Shown here: positions 17,845 through 26,388 of the stretch, one piece after another
Numbering within the stretch: the stretch's first letter is position 1
Layout: the number at the start of each line of letters is the position of its first letter
Assembly (NCBI RefSeq): GCF_014649955.1
Contig: NZ_BMUA01000004.1
Span: 453,366-517,365, forward strand
Reading direction: 5' to 3'
Origin: Streptomyces violascens
Lineage (GTDB): Bacteria > Actinomycetota > Actinomycetes > Streptomycetales > Streptomycetaceae
Length of the DNA stretch: 64,000 nucleotides
Made by a program: the position numbers and the translations under genes
The notes under the pieces: model-generated
What the model saw: only the letters and a program-made list of their open reading frames with translations
The model's database searches: none
What the model was told of the DNA's origin: nothing

Positions 17845-18609
17845 TCAGTGCCAGACTCCCCGGTCGGTCAGTACCGTGCGCAGTGTCTCCAGATGATCGG
17901 TCATGATGCCATCCACCCCCAGGTCCAGGAGAGCCCTCATCCGGTCGGGATCGTTGATGGTCCACACATGGACCTGCAGGCCAAGAGCGTGCGCGGTCCG
18001 TACGAAGCGCCGGTCCACCACCGGGATGCCGCTCTGGCTCTCGGGAACCTGGGCGCTCACTGCGCCGGTGCGTAGCGGCACGGGGATCCCGTACGAGCGA
18101 AGCCGCAGCGCGGCGACCCCGCGCACGCCGTACGAGGTGGCCAGGCGCGGGCCCGCGAGCCGGTGCGCCCTCGCGACGCGGGCCTCCGAGAACGAGCCGA
18201 CGCAGATCCGGTCCCAGGCGTCGGTGCGGCGGATCAGGTCGATGAGCGGGACGAGCGCGGACTCGGCCTTCAGGTCGACGTTCCAGCGGGCTTCGGGGAA
18301 GGCCTCGAGGAGTTCCTCGAACAGCGGCAGCGGCTCGCGGCCGGCCACCCTGGCCTGCTCGACCTCGGCCCAGGGCAGCTCGGCGATCTTTCCCCGGGCG
18401 TCGGTGACGCGGTCAAGGGTCGCGTCGTGAAAGGCGACCAGGCGCCCGTCGGCCGTGGTGTGCACATCGGTCTCGAAGTACCGGTAACCGGCCGCGGCAG
18501 CCCGCTCGAAGGCGGCCGCGGTGTTCTCGATGCCGTCCGCCGCCCCGCCGCGGTGGGCGAACGGGATCGGCGAGGGATGGTCCAGATAGGGGTGGCGTAC
18601 GCGAGTCAC
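17845..18609 (-). CDS. Glycerophosphodiester phosphodiesterase
   Basis: A 254-residue cytoplasmic enzyme (no signal peptide) that hydrolyses glycerophosphodiesters to glycerol-3-phosphate and an alcohol. The catalytic His19 lies in PFAHRGGAADGIENT, and the metal ligands are in RYFETDVHTTADGRLVAFHD. The C-terminal VHVWTINDPDRMRALLDLGVDGIMTDHLETL is the standard GDPD closing block. It overlaps the upstream YczE-type gene by 4 bp. Products could feed the glycerol route encoded at 46.6-48.9 kb. Confidence 0.92.
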   Translation of the reverse strand: MTRVRHPYLDHPSPIPFAHRGGAADGIENTAAAFERAAAAGYRYFETDVHTTADGRLVAFHDATLDRVTDARGKIAELPWAEVEQARVAGREPLPLFEELLEAFPEARWNVDLKAESALVPLIDLIRRTDAWDRICVGSFSEARVARAHRLAGPRLATSYGVRGVAALRLRSYGIPVPLRTGAVSAQVPESQSGIPVVDRRFVRTAHALGLQVHVWTINDPDRMRALLDLGVDGIMTDHLETLRTVLTDRGVWH

Positions 18610-19301
18610 CGGGGAAGTATCGCGCGCCGGGGTGTCGGCTCCGCGACGGGCGTGCTGCGCGCGGGTGCCGGGGGCGTGACCTCGGGGGCGGGGCCGGACG
18701 CGGGCTCCTTCGCCCCTTCGGGGATCGCGAAGAGGCGGAGGAAGAACTGGGCGAGCGGCCCGATGGTCAGCGCGTACAGGACCGTGCCGATGCCGAGCGA
18801 GCCGCCGAGCAGGAACCCGGTCGCGACCACGATCACCTCAAGTGACGTACGGACAAGCCGAATCGATCGTCCCGTCACCTTGTGCAGACCCGTCATCAGG
18901 CCGTCGCGCGGGCCAGGGCCGAAGCGGGCCGAGATGTAGAGGCCCGTCGCCACGCCGTTGCAGACGGTCGCCGCAGCCATCAGCGGAACCTGTGCGAGCA
19001 GACCGTGCACATCCGGGACGACGGCGAGCGTGCCGTCCATGAAGATGCCGATCGCGAAGACATTGGACACGGTGCCGAGCCCCGGCCGCTGCCGGATCGG
19101 GATCCACAGGAGCAGCACCGCCGCCCCGACGACGATCGAGACGACGCCGATGGAGAGACCGGTGTGCTCGGCGAGCCCCTGGTGCAGCACCCCCCACGGT
19201 TCGAGACCGAGCCCGGCGCGCACGAGCAGCCCCGAGCTGACGCCGTACAAGGCGAGGCCGACGTAGAGCTGCAACAGCCTCCGCGTGAGGTGCGTGGACA
19301 A
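18606..19301 (-). CDS. YczE/YitT-type integral membrane protein
   Basis: A 231-residue protein with about five or six membrane helices. The pattern LYVGLALYGVSSGLLVRAGLGLEPWGVLHQGLAEHTGLSIG and GPGPRDGLMTGL matches the YczE family, whose genes are typically divergent from MocR-type regulators, as here. It is likely a transporter or permease controlled by that regulator. The Pro/Ala-rich C-terminal tail is cytoplasmic. It is the first gene of a two- or three-gene unit with GDPD and possibly the MFS gene. Confidence 0.78.
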   Translation of the reverse strand: MSTHLTRRLLQLYVGLALYGVSSGLLVRAGLGLEPWGVLHQGLAEHTGLSIGVVSIVVGAAVLLLWIPIRQRPGLGTVSNVFAIGIFMDGTLAVVPDVHGLLAQVPLMAAATVCNGVATGLYISARFGPGPRDGLMTGLHKVTGRSIRLVRTSLEVIVVATGFLLGGSLGIGTVLYALTIGPLAQFFLRLFAIPEGAKEPASGPAPEVTPPAPARSTPVAEPTPRRAILPR

Positions 19302-19336
19302 GGTAGTACCCCCTGGGTGGATCCTGTGTAGTGGTA

Positions 19337-19411
19337 GTGGACTGACTCATGACACTCTGTGGCGGGGAAATGGACCCCGCCCATGGCCAATTCGAGGAAG
19401 GTGGACTGACT
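19337..19411. promoter_or_regulatory. Direct repeat GTGGACTGACT between yczE-like and MocR genes
   Basis: GTGGACTGACT occurs at 19337-19347 and again at 19401-19411, 64 bp apart, in the 112-bp divergent region. MocR-type regulators are known to bind direct repeats (for example PdxR), so these are candidate sites for the protein at 19414. The second copy overlaps the leader just before its start codon, which would allow autorepression. Confidence 0.5.
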
Positions 19412-19413
19412 TC

Positions 19414-20916
19414 ATGGCTCAGTGGACCTCGGCGATCGGGCCCGCCCAGCTCGCCCGTCAGCTCCAGGCACAGCAGCCCCGCCCGGTCGGCGCGGGACTG
19501 CGCAAGCCGCCCGCCTACCGGGCGCTGGCCGACGGGATCCGGCTGCTCGTCCTCGAAGGCCGCGTTCCGGCCGCCGCCCGGCTGCCCGCCGAGCGCGAAC
19601 TGGCCGTCGCCCTGTCGGTGAGCCGCACCACGGTCGCCGCCGCCTACGAGGCGCTGCGCGGCGAGGGCTTCCTCGAATCCCGGCGCGGCGCGGGCAGCTG
19701 GACCGCCGTGCCCGCCGGGCATCCGCTGCCCGGCCGCGGCCTGGAGCCACTCCCGCCCGAGTCGCTCGGTTCGATGATCGACCTGGGCTGCGCGGCGCTG
19801 CCCGCCCCCGAGCCCTGGCTGACCCGGGGTGTACAGGGCGCGCTCGAAGAGCTTCCGCCGTACGCGCACACCCACGGCGACTACCCGGCGGGACTGCCCG
19901 CCCTGCGCCAGATGCTCGCCGACCGCTACACCGCGCGCGGCATCCCCACGATGCCCGAGCAGATCATGGTGACGACAGGGGCGATGGGCGCGATGGACGC
20001 CATCTGCCATCTGTTCGCCGGACGCGGTGAACGCATCGCCGTCGAATCACCGTCGTACGCCAACATCCTCCAGCTCATGCGCGAGGCGGGCGCCCGTCTT
20101 GTGCCGATCGCCATGGCCGAGGGGCTGACCGGCTGGGACCTGCCGCGCTGGCGCCAGGTGCTGCGCGACGCCGCGCCCCGGCTCGCCTACGTCGTCGCCG
20201 ACTTCCACAACCCCACGGGCGCGCTCGCCGACGAGGACCAGCGCCGCCAGCTCGTGGACGCGGCCCGCTCGGCCGGCACGGTGCTCGTCGTCGACGAGAC
20301 GATGAGCGAGCTGTGGCTGGACGAGGACCTCGCCATGCCGCGCCCCGTCTGCACCTTCGACCCGGCCGGGGCCACGGTGCTCACCGTCGGCTCGGCGAGC
20401 AAGGCGTTCTGGGCGGGCATGCGCATCGGCTGGGTGCGGGCAGCGCCCGACGTCATCCGCTCGCTGGTCGCCGCCCGCGCGTACGCGGACCTGGGCACGC
20501 CGGTCCTCGAGCAGCTCGCCGTCAACTGGCTGATGGCGACGGGGGGTTGGGAGCAGGCGGTCGAGCTCCGCCGCACCCAGGCCCGCGACAACCGCGACGC
20601 CCTGGTCGCGGCGGTGCGCCGCGAACTCCCCGACTGGGAGTTCCACGTGCCGCGCGGCGGCCTCACCCTGTGGGTCCGCACGGGCGGCCTGTCGGGCTCC
20701 CGCCTCGCGGAGGTCGGCGAACGGGTCGGAGTGCGGGTGCCGTCCGGCCCCCGCTTCGGAGTGGACGGCGCCTTCGAGGGCTACGTACGCCTGCCGTTCA
20801 CGGTGGGCGGCCCGGTCGCCGAGGAGGCCGCGGTGCGGCTGGCCGCGGCGGCGCGTCTCGTGGAGACGGGCGGCGGGTCGGGCGGTGCGGAGCCGCCTCG
20901 GACGTTCGTGGCGTGA
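19414..20916 (+). CDS. MocR-type regulator (GntR DNA-binding plus aminotransferase domain)
   Basis: A 500-residue two-domain protein. Residues ~30-100 are a GntR winged helix (PPAYRALADGIRLLVLEGRVPAAARLPAERELAVALSVSRTTVAAAYEALRGEGFLESRRGAGSWT). Residues ~130-500 are a type I aminotransferase-like domain with DFHNPTGALAD, VVDETMSELWLD and the PLP lysine in TVGSASKAFWAGMRIGW. Such proteins use PLP or an aldimine as the signal rather than as catalysts. The ATG at 19414 follows GAGGAAGG. It is divergent from a YczE-like membrane protein, the usual target. Confidence 0.88.
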   Translation: MAQWTSAIGPAQLARQLQAQQPRPVGAGLRKPPAYRALADGIRLLVLEGRVPAAARLPAERELAVALSVSRTTVAAAYEALRGEGFLESRRGAGSWTAVPAGHPLPGRGLEPLPPESLGSMIDLGCAALPAPEPWLTRGVQGALEELPPYAHTHGDYPAGLPALRQMLADRYTARGIPTMPEQIMVTTGAMGAMDAICHLFAGRGERIAVESPSYANILQLMREAGARLVPIAMAEGLTGWDLPRWRQVLRDAAPRLAYVVADFHNPTGALADEDQRRQLVDAARSAGTVLVVDETMSELWLDEDLAMPRPVCTFDPAGATVLTVGSASKAFWAGMRIGWVRAAPDVIRSLVAARAYADLGTPVLEQLAVNWLMATGGWEQAVELRRTQARDNRDALVAAVRRELPDWEFHVPRGGLTLWVRTGGLSGSRLAEVGERVGVRVPSGPRFGVDGAFEGYVRLPFTVGGPVAEEAAVRLAAAARLVETGGGSGGAEPPRTFVA

Positions 20917-20968
20917 GGGACGGCTTCCCGCGTTCAGCCAGGGCTTCCCGCCTTTCCGACGGGGCTTC

Positions 20969-22501
20969 CTACCCCTCCGCCGGGACCGCTTCCACCGCCG
21001 CCTCCCGCGCCGGAAGGAGGTCCAGGACCGCCTGGCGGTGGGCCTCCGTCGTCGCGTCGTCGTACGGGTCCGGCGTGGCCGGGACCTGGAGGCGCAGGAC
21101 GGGGCCCGTGCCCAGGCGGGCGTAGCCGCGGCCCGGCGGGACGTCGGGGGTGGGGGTGGTGTGCGGCGGGACACCGAGCACCGATTCGACCTGGCCGGGC
21201 GAGGCGGGGCCCAGGACCACCCGGGCCCGGGTGTGGGAGCGTACGGGCTCGGACAGGTCGTCCAGGGTGTCGAACTGTTCGGCGACCACGACCGTCACCC
21301 CGGCGGCCCGGCCGTGCCGCAGCGGGATCTGGAGCAGGTGCTGGGGGTCGATCCGGCCGTCGGCCGCGGCCAGGTCGCCCAGTGCGCTGGGCCGGTCGAG
21401 CAGGATCCACAGCGGGCGCTTGGTGTCCTCGGGTGCCGGGTGGCCCGCCTGGCGCGCCCGGTTCGCGGCGATCAGCCGGCGCTCCGTCTCGTGCGCGGCC
21501 CATTCCAGGGTGGCGAGCGCCCCGGCGAGCCCGCACTCGACGGCGAGGACGCCCGAGCGGCCCGCGAGGCAGGCGTACTCACCGGTTCCGCTGCCCTCGA
21601 CGATCAGCAGATCGCCCTGCTGGAGGACCTGCAGAGCGATGGAGCGGAGCAGCGTCGTGGTGCCCGCGCCGGGCTGGCCGACTACCAGGAGGTGGGGTTC
21701 GGTGGAGCGGGGCCCCGTCCGCCAGATCACCGGAGGGGCGTCGTGGCTCTCCTCGCCCGCGGTCACGGGCACCGTCCGCTGCACGGCGTCCGAGTCCGTG
21801 AAGCCGAGGACCGTCTCGCCCGGCGAGGTCACGAAGCGCTGGGCCGCGATCGTGGTGGGCAGCGCGTCGAGCACGCTCATGACGAGCTGGTTGCCCTCCT
21901 CGTCCCAGGCGAAGTGGTACTCGCGGCCGCGCCCCGACTTGGTGTGCAGAAGCTGTTCGATACGGGCGCGCGCGTCGGCCTCGCTGTCGGTGAAGTACGC
22001 CGGGTAGCGCACCTGGAGCCGGGTGAGCCGGCCGTCGTCGTCGAATGCGAACTCGCTGAAGGCCGTCTCCCACTCGCCTCCGTGGGAGTAGAGCGGGTCC
22101 GGGTCCTCCGGGACGGAGAAGTACGGCACGAGCGCCTCGTAGAGGGCCTGGAGGCGGGCGAGTTCGGCCTCGTCGGGGCCGGTCTTGACGGCCGGCCTCA
22201 CACGGCCCTTCCAGCCGGCCGCGCCCATCACCGTGATCAGGGCGAGGAGCGGACCGTACGGGATGAGCGCGACGACCAGGATGACGGCCGCCGTCAGGAA
22301 CAGCGCGGGACCACGGCGTTCCTTGGGGCTGGCGGCCCATCTGGCGTGCAGGGCGGCGGCGATCAGCCGCAGGCCGCGGCTGATCGTGATGAGCGGATGG
22401 AGAACGTCGGCGGCGCTGTCGGTGGCCGTGCGCGCGATCTCGCGGCTGCGAACGAGGGGTGCGCTGCTGCTCAGAATGCGGGGGAGCGGTCGCCGGGCCA
22501 C
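20969..22501 (-). CDS. FtsK/TraB-like membrane protein with degenerate Walker A
   Basis: A 510-residue protein: N-terminal amphipathic part, two membrane helices (residues ~62-95, GPALFLTAAVILVVALIPYGPLLALITVMGAAG), a middle domain and a C-terminal RecA-like fold as in FtsK/SpoIIIE and TraB DNA translocases. The Walker A position reads VVGQPGAGTTTLLRS, where the essential lysine is Thr, and the Walker B position is LWILLDRP with Arg after the Asp. ATP hydrolysis is therefore doubtful. It starts at GTG with AGGAGA upstream and lies 73 bp downstream of a small membrane protein gene, probably in the same operon. Confidence 0.7.
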   Translation of the reverse strand: MARRPLPRILSSSAPLVRSREIARTATDSAADVLHPLITISRGLRLIAAALHARWAASPKERRGPALFLTAAVILVVALIPYGPLLALITVMGAAGWKGRVRPAVKTGPDEAELARLQALYEALVPYFSVPEDPDPLYSHGGEWETAFSEFAFDDDGRLTRLQVRYPAYFTDSEADARARIEQLLHTKSGRGREYHFAWDEEGNQLVMSVLDALPTTIAAQRFVTSPGETVLGFTDSDAVQRTVPVTAGEESHDAPPVIWRTGPRSTEPHLLVVGQPGAGTTTLLRSIALQVLQQGDLLIVEGSGTGEYACLAGRSGVLAVECGLAGALATLEWAAHETERRLIAANRARQAGHPAPEDTKRPLWILLDRPSALGDLAAADGRIDPQHLLQIPLRHGRAAGVTVVVAEQFDTLDDLSEPVRSHTRARVVLGPASPGQVESVLGVPPHTTPTPDVPPGRGYARLGTGPVLRLQVPATPDPYDDATTEAHRQAVLDLLPAREAAVEAVPAEG

Positions 22502-22574
22502 ATCGTTCTCCTGGAGTTGTGTCCGCGGCGGTGGCCGCGGCCCTGTCTGCCGTCGTACGCAGGACAGCGGGAGA

Positions 22575-22769
22575 TCAGAACTTGATCCCGCCCAGCATGC
22601 TGGCCAGGCTCGCGCCTCCGGCGGTGATGCTCGGGGCGATGGCGGTGCCCGCGAGGTAGAAGCCGAAGAGCGCGCACACGAGCGCGTGCGAGGCCTTGAG
22701 TCCGTCTTTCTTGAAGAAGAGGAAGCAGATGATTCCGAGCAGCACCACGCCTGAGATGGACAGGATCAT
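22575..22769 (-). CDS. Small two-helix membrane protein
   Basis: A 64-residue protein with two membrane segments (MILSISGVVLLGIICFLFF and ALVCALFGFYLAGTAIAPSITAGGASLAS) separated by a short basic turn (KKDGLK). AGGAGATC precedes the ATG. It sits directly upstream of the FtsK-like gene, like the small spread (Spd) proteins encoded near plasmid transfer genes, though no homology is claimed. Function unknown. Confidence 0.68.
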   Translation of the reverse strand: MILSISGVVLLGIICFLFFKKDGLKASHALVCALFGFYLAGTAIAPSITAGGASLASMLGGIKF

Positions 22770-23064
22770 TTGGGGATCTCCTGGTCGAGGGGACGGTCAC
22801 CATGAGTTCTTCCAGGCTCACAGGAAGTATCTATGCGATAAAAGGTGCAAATGGGTGAATTATCGCCGATTTCACTGGGGTGGCGGATATGAAAAGCGGC
22901 TCGGAGCGGCACACTGTGCGGCCGCAGGGACGCGAAACGTCACTCGCGGTGATCTTTGCCGCCGTAGGGCCACGTCATGTCCCCCCTCGGGCAGTACCCT
23001 GTCGATTCACTCGTACGGCTCTGTCGCCGTGCGGGTTTGTTCCGTTGCCCCTAAGGAGTGTTCG

Positions 23065-23457
23065 ATGAGCGAGGAACTCGATCCCGAGGTGGTCGAGCTG
23101 GCGGCCAAGATCTTCGAGCTGGCCCGTCAGGGTGACGCCGAGGCGCTCGCCGCGTACGTCGACGCCGGGGTGCCCGCCAACCTCACCAACGACCGCGGCG
23201 ACTCCCTCGTGATGCTGGCCGCCTACCACGGGCATGCCGAGGCCGTGGCCGCCCTGCTGGCCCGCGGCGCCGAGGCCGACCGCGCCAACGACCGCGGCCA
23301 GACCCCGCTCGCCGGCGCCGTCTTCAAGGGCGAGGACGCCGTGATCAAGGCCCTGCTGGCCGGCGGAGCCGATCCTTCCGCAGGGACGCCCTCCGCGGTC
23401 GACACGGCCAGGATGTTCGGCAAGACGGACCTGCTCGCCCTGTTCGGGGCCAACTGA
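23065..23457 (+). CDS. Ankyrin-repeat protein
   Basis: A 130-residue soluble protein with three ankyrin repeats. Units run from about residue 38 to 127 (TNDRGDSLVMLAAYHGHAEAVAALLARGAEAD, ANDRGQTPLAGAVFKGEDAVIKALLAGGADPS, then a partial one). The N-terminal helix pair (residues 1-35, PEVVELAAKIFELARQGDAEALAAYV) resembles a capping repeat. AAGGAG precedes the ATG. It should be a protein-protein binding module; the partner is unknown. The 295 bp upstream contain an unusually AT-rich stretch (about 22825-22870) likely to hold the promoters of this gene and of the divergent small membrane protein. Confidence 0.85.
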   Translation: MSEELDPEVVELAAKIFELARQGDAEALAAYVDAGVPANLTNDRGDSLVMLAAYHGHAEAVAALLARGAEADRANDRGQTPLAGAVFKGEDAVIKALLAGGADPSAGTPSAVDTARMFGKTDLLALFGAN

Positions 23458-23561
23458 GCGTCCACCAAGCGTTTACGGGGGATCCACCGAAGAGCCCGCT
23501 GAGAGGGGCGCCGTAAATGTGGTCGCGATGGCGAAATGGCTGGGTCATCATGACGTCGAAC

Positions 23562-23594
23562 CCCTACATCGGGGGCAGGGTCCCTACATCGGGG
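23562..23594. repeat. Direct repeat CCCTACATCGGGG (two copies, 20-bp period)
   Basis: Identical 13-bp units at 23562-23574 and 23582-23594 are spaced two helical turns apart just upstream of an 18-codon ORF. Each unit is itself nearly palindromic at its ends (CCC...GGGG). The form is that of a pair of regulator sites. Confidence 0.6.
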
Positions 23595-23615
23595 ACCGCG
23601 ACGAAAGGCAGGAAG

Positions 23616-23672
23616 ATGGTCTACACCAAGCAGAAGACGGCGGGCGACCCCTCATGTTGCTGCGCGGCCTAG
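23616..23672 (+). CDS. Putative 18-residue cysteine-ending leader peptide
   Basis: The frame encodes MVYTKQKTAGDPSCCCAA, with three consecutive Cys codons (TGT TGC TGC) right before the last two residues. AGGAAG abuts the ATG, so spacing is tight. It ends 51 bp before the HEAT-like gene on the same strand. Run-on Cys codons at the end of a short upstream ORF resemble the cysteine-responsive attenuator ORFs described in mycobacteria. It might instead be a small functional or modified peptide. No modifying enzyme is adjacent. The frame is short, so expression is uncertain. Confidence 0.4.
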   Translation: MVYTKQKTAGDPSCCCAA

Positions 23673-23723
23673 GGCAAGGCACGAATCCCGGTTGCGTCGA
23701 CAGCTTGATGTGAGGCTATTTCC

Positions 23724-25142
23724 ATGTTCGATCCAGTCATAGCGCCGAGCGGCACGCTGCTCGGTCTGCTGCAGCGGGGCCGCGGCGACGGCACCCTGCA
23801 CGCGCTGGCCGCCCCGCGCGACGAGGCCCTGGCGGCCCTCAACCACTGCGTTCTGAGCGACCCCCGCCACGACTGGCAGGTCGAGAACCGCTCGCTGTAC
23901 TACGCGCGCCTCTTCCTGGATCTCGACGGCGGGCTCGACCAGATCGAGCGCCACCTCTTCGGCGCCGAGGACATCCTCGACACCGAGGACTCCAGGACCG
24001 GGCTCGCCCTCGCCGTCCTCGGCCACCTCGCCTCGTACGGCAGGAACGACGCGCTCGCGCTGCTCCGCCGCTACGCCGCGGCCGGCTCCAACTGGGCCTG
24101 GGCCCTGGACGAGCTCGCGCTGCGCGACGACGACGCGGGCCTGCGCGGCCTCGCCACGTCCGTGCTCGGCCGCTTCCCCGCCACCGCGGAGGGCGACGCG
24201 GAGCTCGCCGCCACCGTGCGTGACGCCTACGAGCCGCGCCCCTGGCGGTTGTGGGCCGAGGATCCGCGCGAGAGCGTGGGCGCCCGGGTCCGTGCCGCCC
24301 AGGAGACCGGCTCCTTCGACCGCTGGCAGCGCCAGATGCGGCCGTCCGGACCCCGTCCCGGATGGAGCGTGCAGGCCGTCTTCGACTGGGCCGACGAAGG
24401 CCTGGAACGCGGCACGGTCCTGCACCTGCCCGCGGCCAGGTGCCTCGGCGCCGTCGCCGGGCCCGAGGACCGGGACGCCATCATCGAGGCGGCCCGCTCC
24501 GGCACCGACGGAGCCCGCGGCGCCGCCCTGCACTATCTCGCCGAGTCGCGCGACGCCCGCGTGCTCGACCTGATCGAGGCCGCCGTCTCGGCCGGATCCC
24601 GTATCGCCGCCGAAGCCGCCGTCCACGCCTTCGAGCGGATGTGCGGCCCCGAGGCCGTCGACCGGGCCCGCGGCTGGGTCCAGCGCCCCGACGAACTCGG
24701 TGCCTCCGCCGCCAGCGTGCTCGCCTCACGCGGCGAGGCCGGCGACGAGAAGCTGGTGCTCGGAGCGCTCCGCGAGACCGTACGTTCCGAAGGCCCCGAC
24801 GCGCCGCTCCTTCGGGCGCTCGTCGACGGGGCGGGACGGCTCGGCATCTGCTGCGCCGCCCCCGTTCTGCGGCACATCTACCGCGAGACCGCCTCCTCAC
24901 AGCTGCGCGGCCGCACCGCCCGCGCCCTCGCCGCCACCGACCCGACGTTCGCCACCGGCTTCGCCGTCGAATGCCTGTGGGACTGCGAGGAGACCACCAG
25001 AGAAGTGGCCGCCCAGTACGCCGAGCTCGTCGACGCCCGCGTCGCCGAACGGCTGCGCAGGCTCGCCGCCGACCCGGCCGAGGAGGCCGAGGTGCAGAGC
25101 GCCATCCACGACCGGCTCGGCCCGGACCCCACGGCCGTGTGA
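23724..25142 (+). CDS. HEAT-repeat-like protein
   Basis: A 472-residue soluble protein built of about 35-residue helical hairpins rich in Ala, Leu, Arg and Asp (for example GAALHYLAESRDARVLDLIEAAVSAGSRIAAEAAVHAFERM and LRGRTARALAATDPTFATGFAVECLWDCEETTREVAAQYAELV). This is the pattern of HEAT/Armadillo-like alpha solenoids, which act as scaffolds. No catalytic motif is visible. It may be regulated by the cysteine-codon micro-ORF just upstream. It lies 130 bp before a glycosyltransferase operon on the same strand; a functional link is not shown. Confidence 0.72.
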   Translation: MFDPVIAPSGTLLGLLQRGRGDGTLHALAAPRDEALAALNHCVLSDPRHDWQVENRSLYYARLFLDLDGGLDQIERHLFGAEDILDTEDSRTGLALAVLGHLASYGRNDALALLRRYAAAGSNWAWALDELALRDDDAGLRGLATSVLGRFPATAEGDAELAATVRDAYEPRPWRLWAEDPRESVGARVRAAQETGSFDRWQRQMRPSGPRPGWSVQAVFDWADEGLERGTVLHLPAARCLGAVAGPEDRDAIIEAARSGTDGARGAALHYLAESRDARVLDLIEAAVSAGSRIAAEAAVHAFERMCGPEAVDRARGWVQRPDELGASAASVLASRGEAGDEKLVLGALRETVRSEGPDAPLLRALVDGAGRLGICCAAPVLRHIYRETASSQLRGRTARALAATDPTFATGFAVECLWDCEETTREVAAQYAELVDARVAERLRRLAADPAEEAEVQSAIHDRLGPDPTAV

Positions 25143-25272
25143 CCCACGGCAACCGGAGCAGGCCCGTGCGATCCACGACCGGACCTCCGGATGAGACAAC
25201 GCTCATGGGACGTTCCCCGGGCGGAAAGATCCAAGTCGGCCGGGCCACTTCCGGCGCGACGACAACACGGGT

Positions 25273-26388
25273 ATGCGTGTCGTCATCGTCACCGAATCCT
25301 TCCCGCCCGACGTCAACGGCGTGGCCCACTGCGCCCTGCAGACCGCCCGGCATCTCGCCGCACGCGGTCACCAACCGCTCGTCATAGCCCCGGCCACGGC
25401 CACGGGGGAGGGCTCTGACGCGCCGTGCCCCGTCATACGGGTGCCCTCGCTTCCGCTGCCCGGCTATCCAGAGGTCCGCCTCGCGCTGCCCAGCCGCCGG
25501 GTCGCCGCCGCGATCGCGGCCCACCGGGCCGACCTCGTCCACCTGGCGAGCCCCTTCGTCCTCGGTGTACGCGGCATGGCCGCCGCGGCCCGCCTGAACG
25601 TTCCCGCCGTCGCCGTCTACCAGACCGACCTGGCCGGGTACGCCCGCACCTACATGGGGACCGGCGAAGGCACCGCCTGGCGGCGCCTGCGAGCCGTCCA
25701 CTCGGCCGCCGACCGCACCCTCGCGCCCTCCACCTCGGCCCTGCGCGACCTGGAGGAACACGGGGTGCGCCGGGTACGGCTCTGGCCGCGCGGCGTCGAC
25801 ACCGACCGCTTCCGGCCGGACAGGCGCGACACCGCCCTGCGCCGCGAACTCGCCCCGCACGGCGAACTGATCGTCGGCTACGTCGGCCGCCTCGCCCCCG
25901 AGAAGCAGGTGGAACTCCTCGCGGACGTCTGCGCCCTGGACGGCGTACGCGTCGTCGTCACAGGTGACGGGCCGAGCGGGCCCGCCCTGCGCGCCGCCCT
26001 GCCCGGCGCGGTCTTCCTCGGCCGCCGCACAGGGGACGAACTCGCCCGGATCCACGCCTCGTTGGACGTCTTCGCACACACCGGGCCCTACGAGACGTTC
26101 TGCCAGACCGTCCAGGAGGCCATGGCGAGCGGAGTGCCCGTGATCGCGCCCGCGGCGGGCGGCCCGCTCGATCTCGTACGCCACGGACGTACGGGCCTCC
26201 TGGTGCCGCCGAGGGATGCGGGGGCCGTTCGCGACGCCGTCCTGAAGCTCGCCGATCCGGGGTTGCGAGCCGCCTACGGGCGCGCCGGGCGGGAGGCGGT
26301 GCGCGGCCGCACCTGGGCCGCCGTCGGCGATCTGCTCCTGGACCACTACGCCGAGGTGCTCGGCGCACGCGCGGCGGTGGCGGCATGA
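25273..26388 (+). CDS. GT4 glycosyltransferase, alpha-mannosyltransferase-like
   Basis: A 371-residue GT-B fold retaining transferase. The N-terminus MRVVIVTESFPPDVNGVAHCALQTARHL is the acceptor domain start of PimB/MgtA-like actinobacterial mannosyltransferases. The C-terminal donor domain has IVGYVGRLAPEKQVELLADVC (phosphate loop, Arg/Lys pair) and the EX7E motif GPYETFCQTVQEAMASG. Membrane-associated from the cytoplasmic side, it likely adds mannose from a GDP donor to a lipid or glycan acceptor. It overlaps the next GT by 4 bp. The exact product is not predictable. Confidence 0.85.
   Translation: MRVVIVTESFPPDVNGVAHCALQTARHLAARGHQPLVIAPATATGEGSDAPCPVIRVPSLPLPGYPEVRLALPSRRVAAAIAAHRADLVHLASPFVLGVRGMAAAARLNVPAVAVYQTDLAGYARTYMGTGEGTAWRRLRAVHSAADRTLAPSTSALRDLEEHGVRRVRLWPRGVDTDRFRPDRRDTALRRELAPHGELIVGYVGRLAPEKQVELLADVCALDGVRVVVTGDGPSGPALRAALPGAVFLGRRTGDELARIHASLDVFAHTGPYETFCQTVQEAMASGVPVIAPAAGGPLDLVRHGRTGLLVPPRDAGAVRDAVLKLADPGLRAAYGRAGREAVRGRTWAAVGDLLLDHYAEVLGARAAVAA

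Noticed and set aside
20917..20968. Short repeated GGCTTCCCGC units between the MocR and FtsK-like genes
   Set aside because: Only 52 bp with imperfect units and no stable stem. Not enough for a terminator or repeat call.
23616..23672. RiPP precursor with a Cys-rich core
   Set aside because: No maturase, protease or transporter is adjacent and the peptide is only 18 residues. The leader-peptide reading is simpler.
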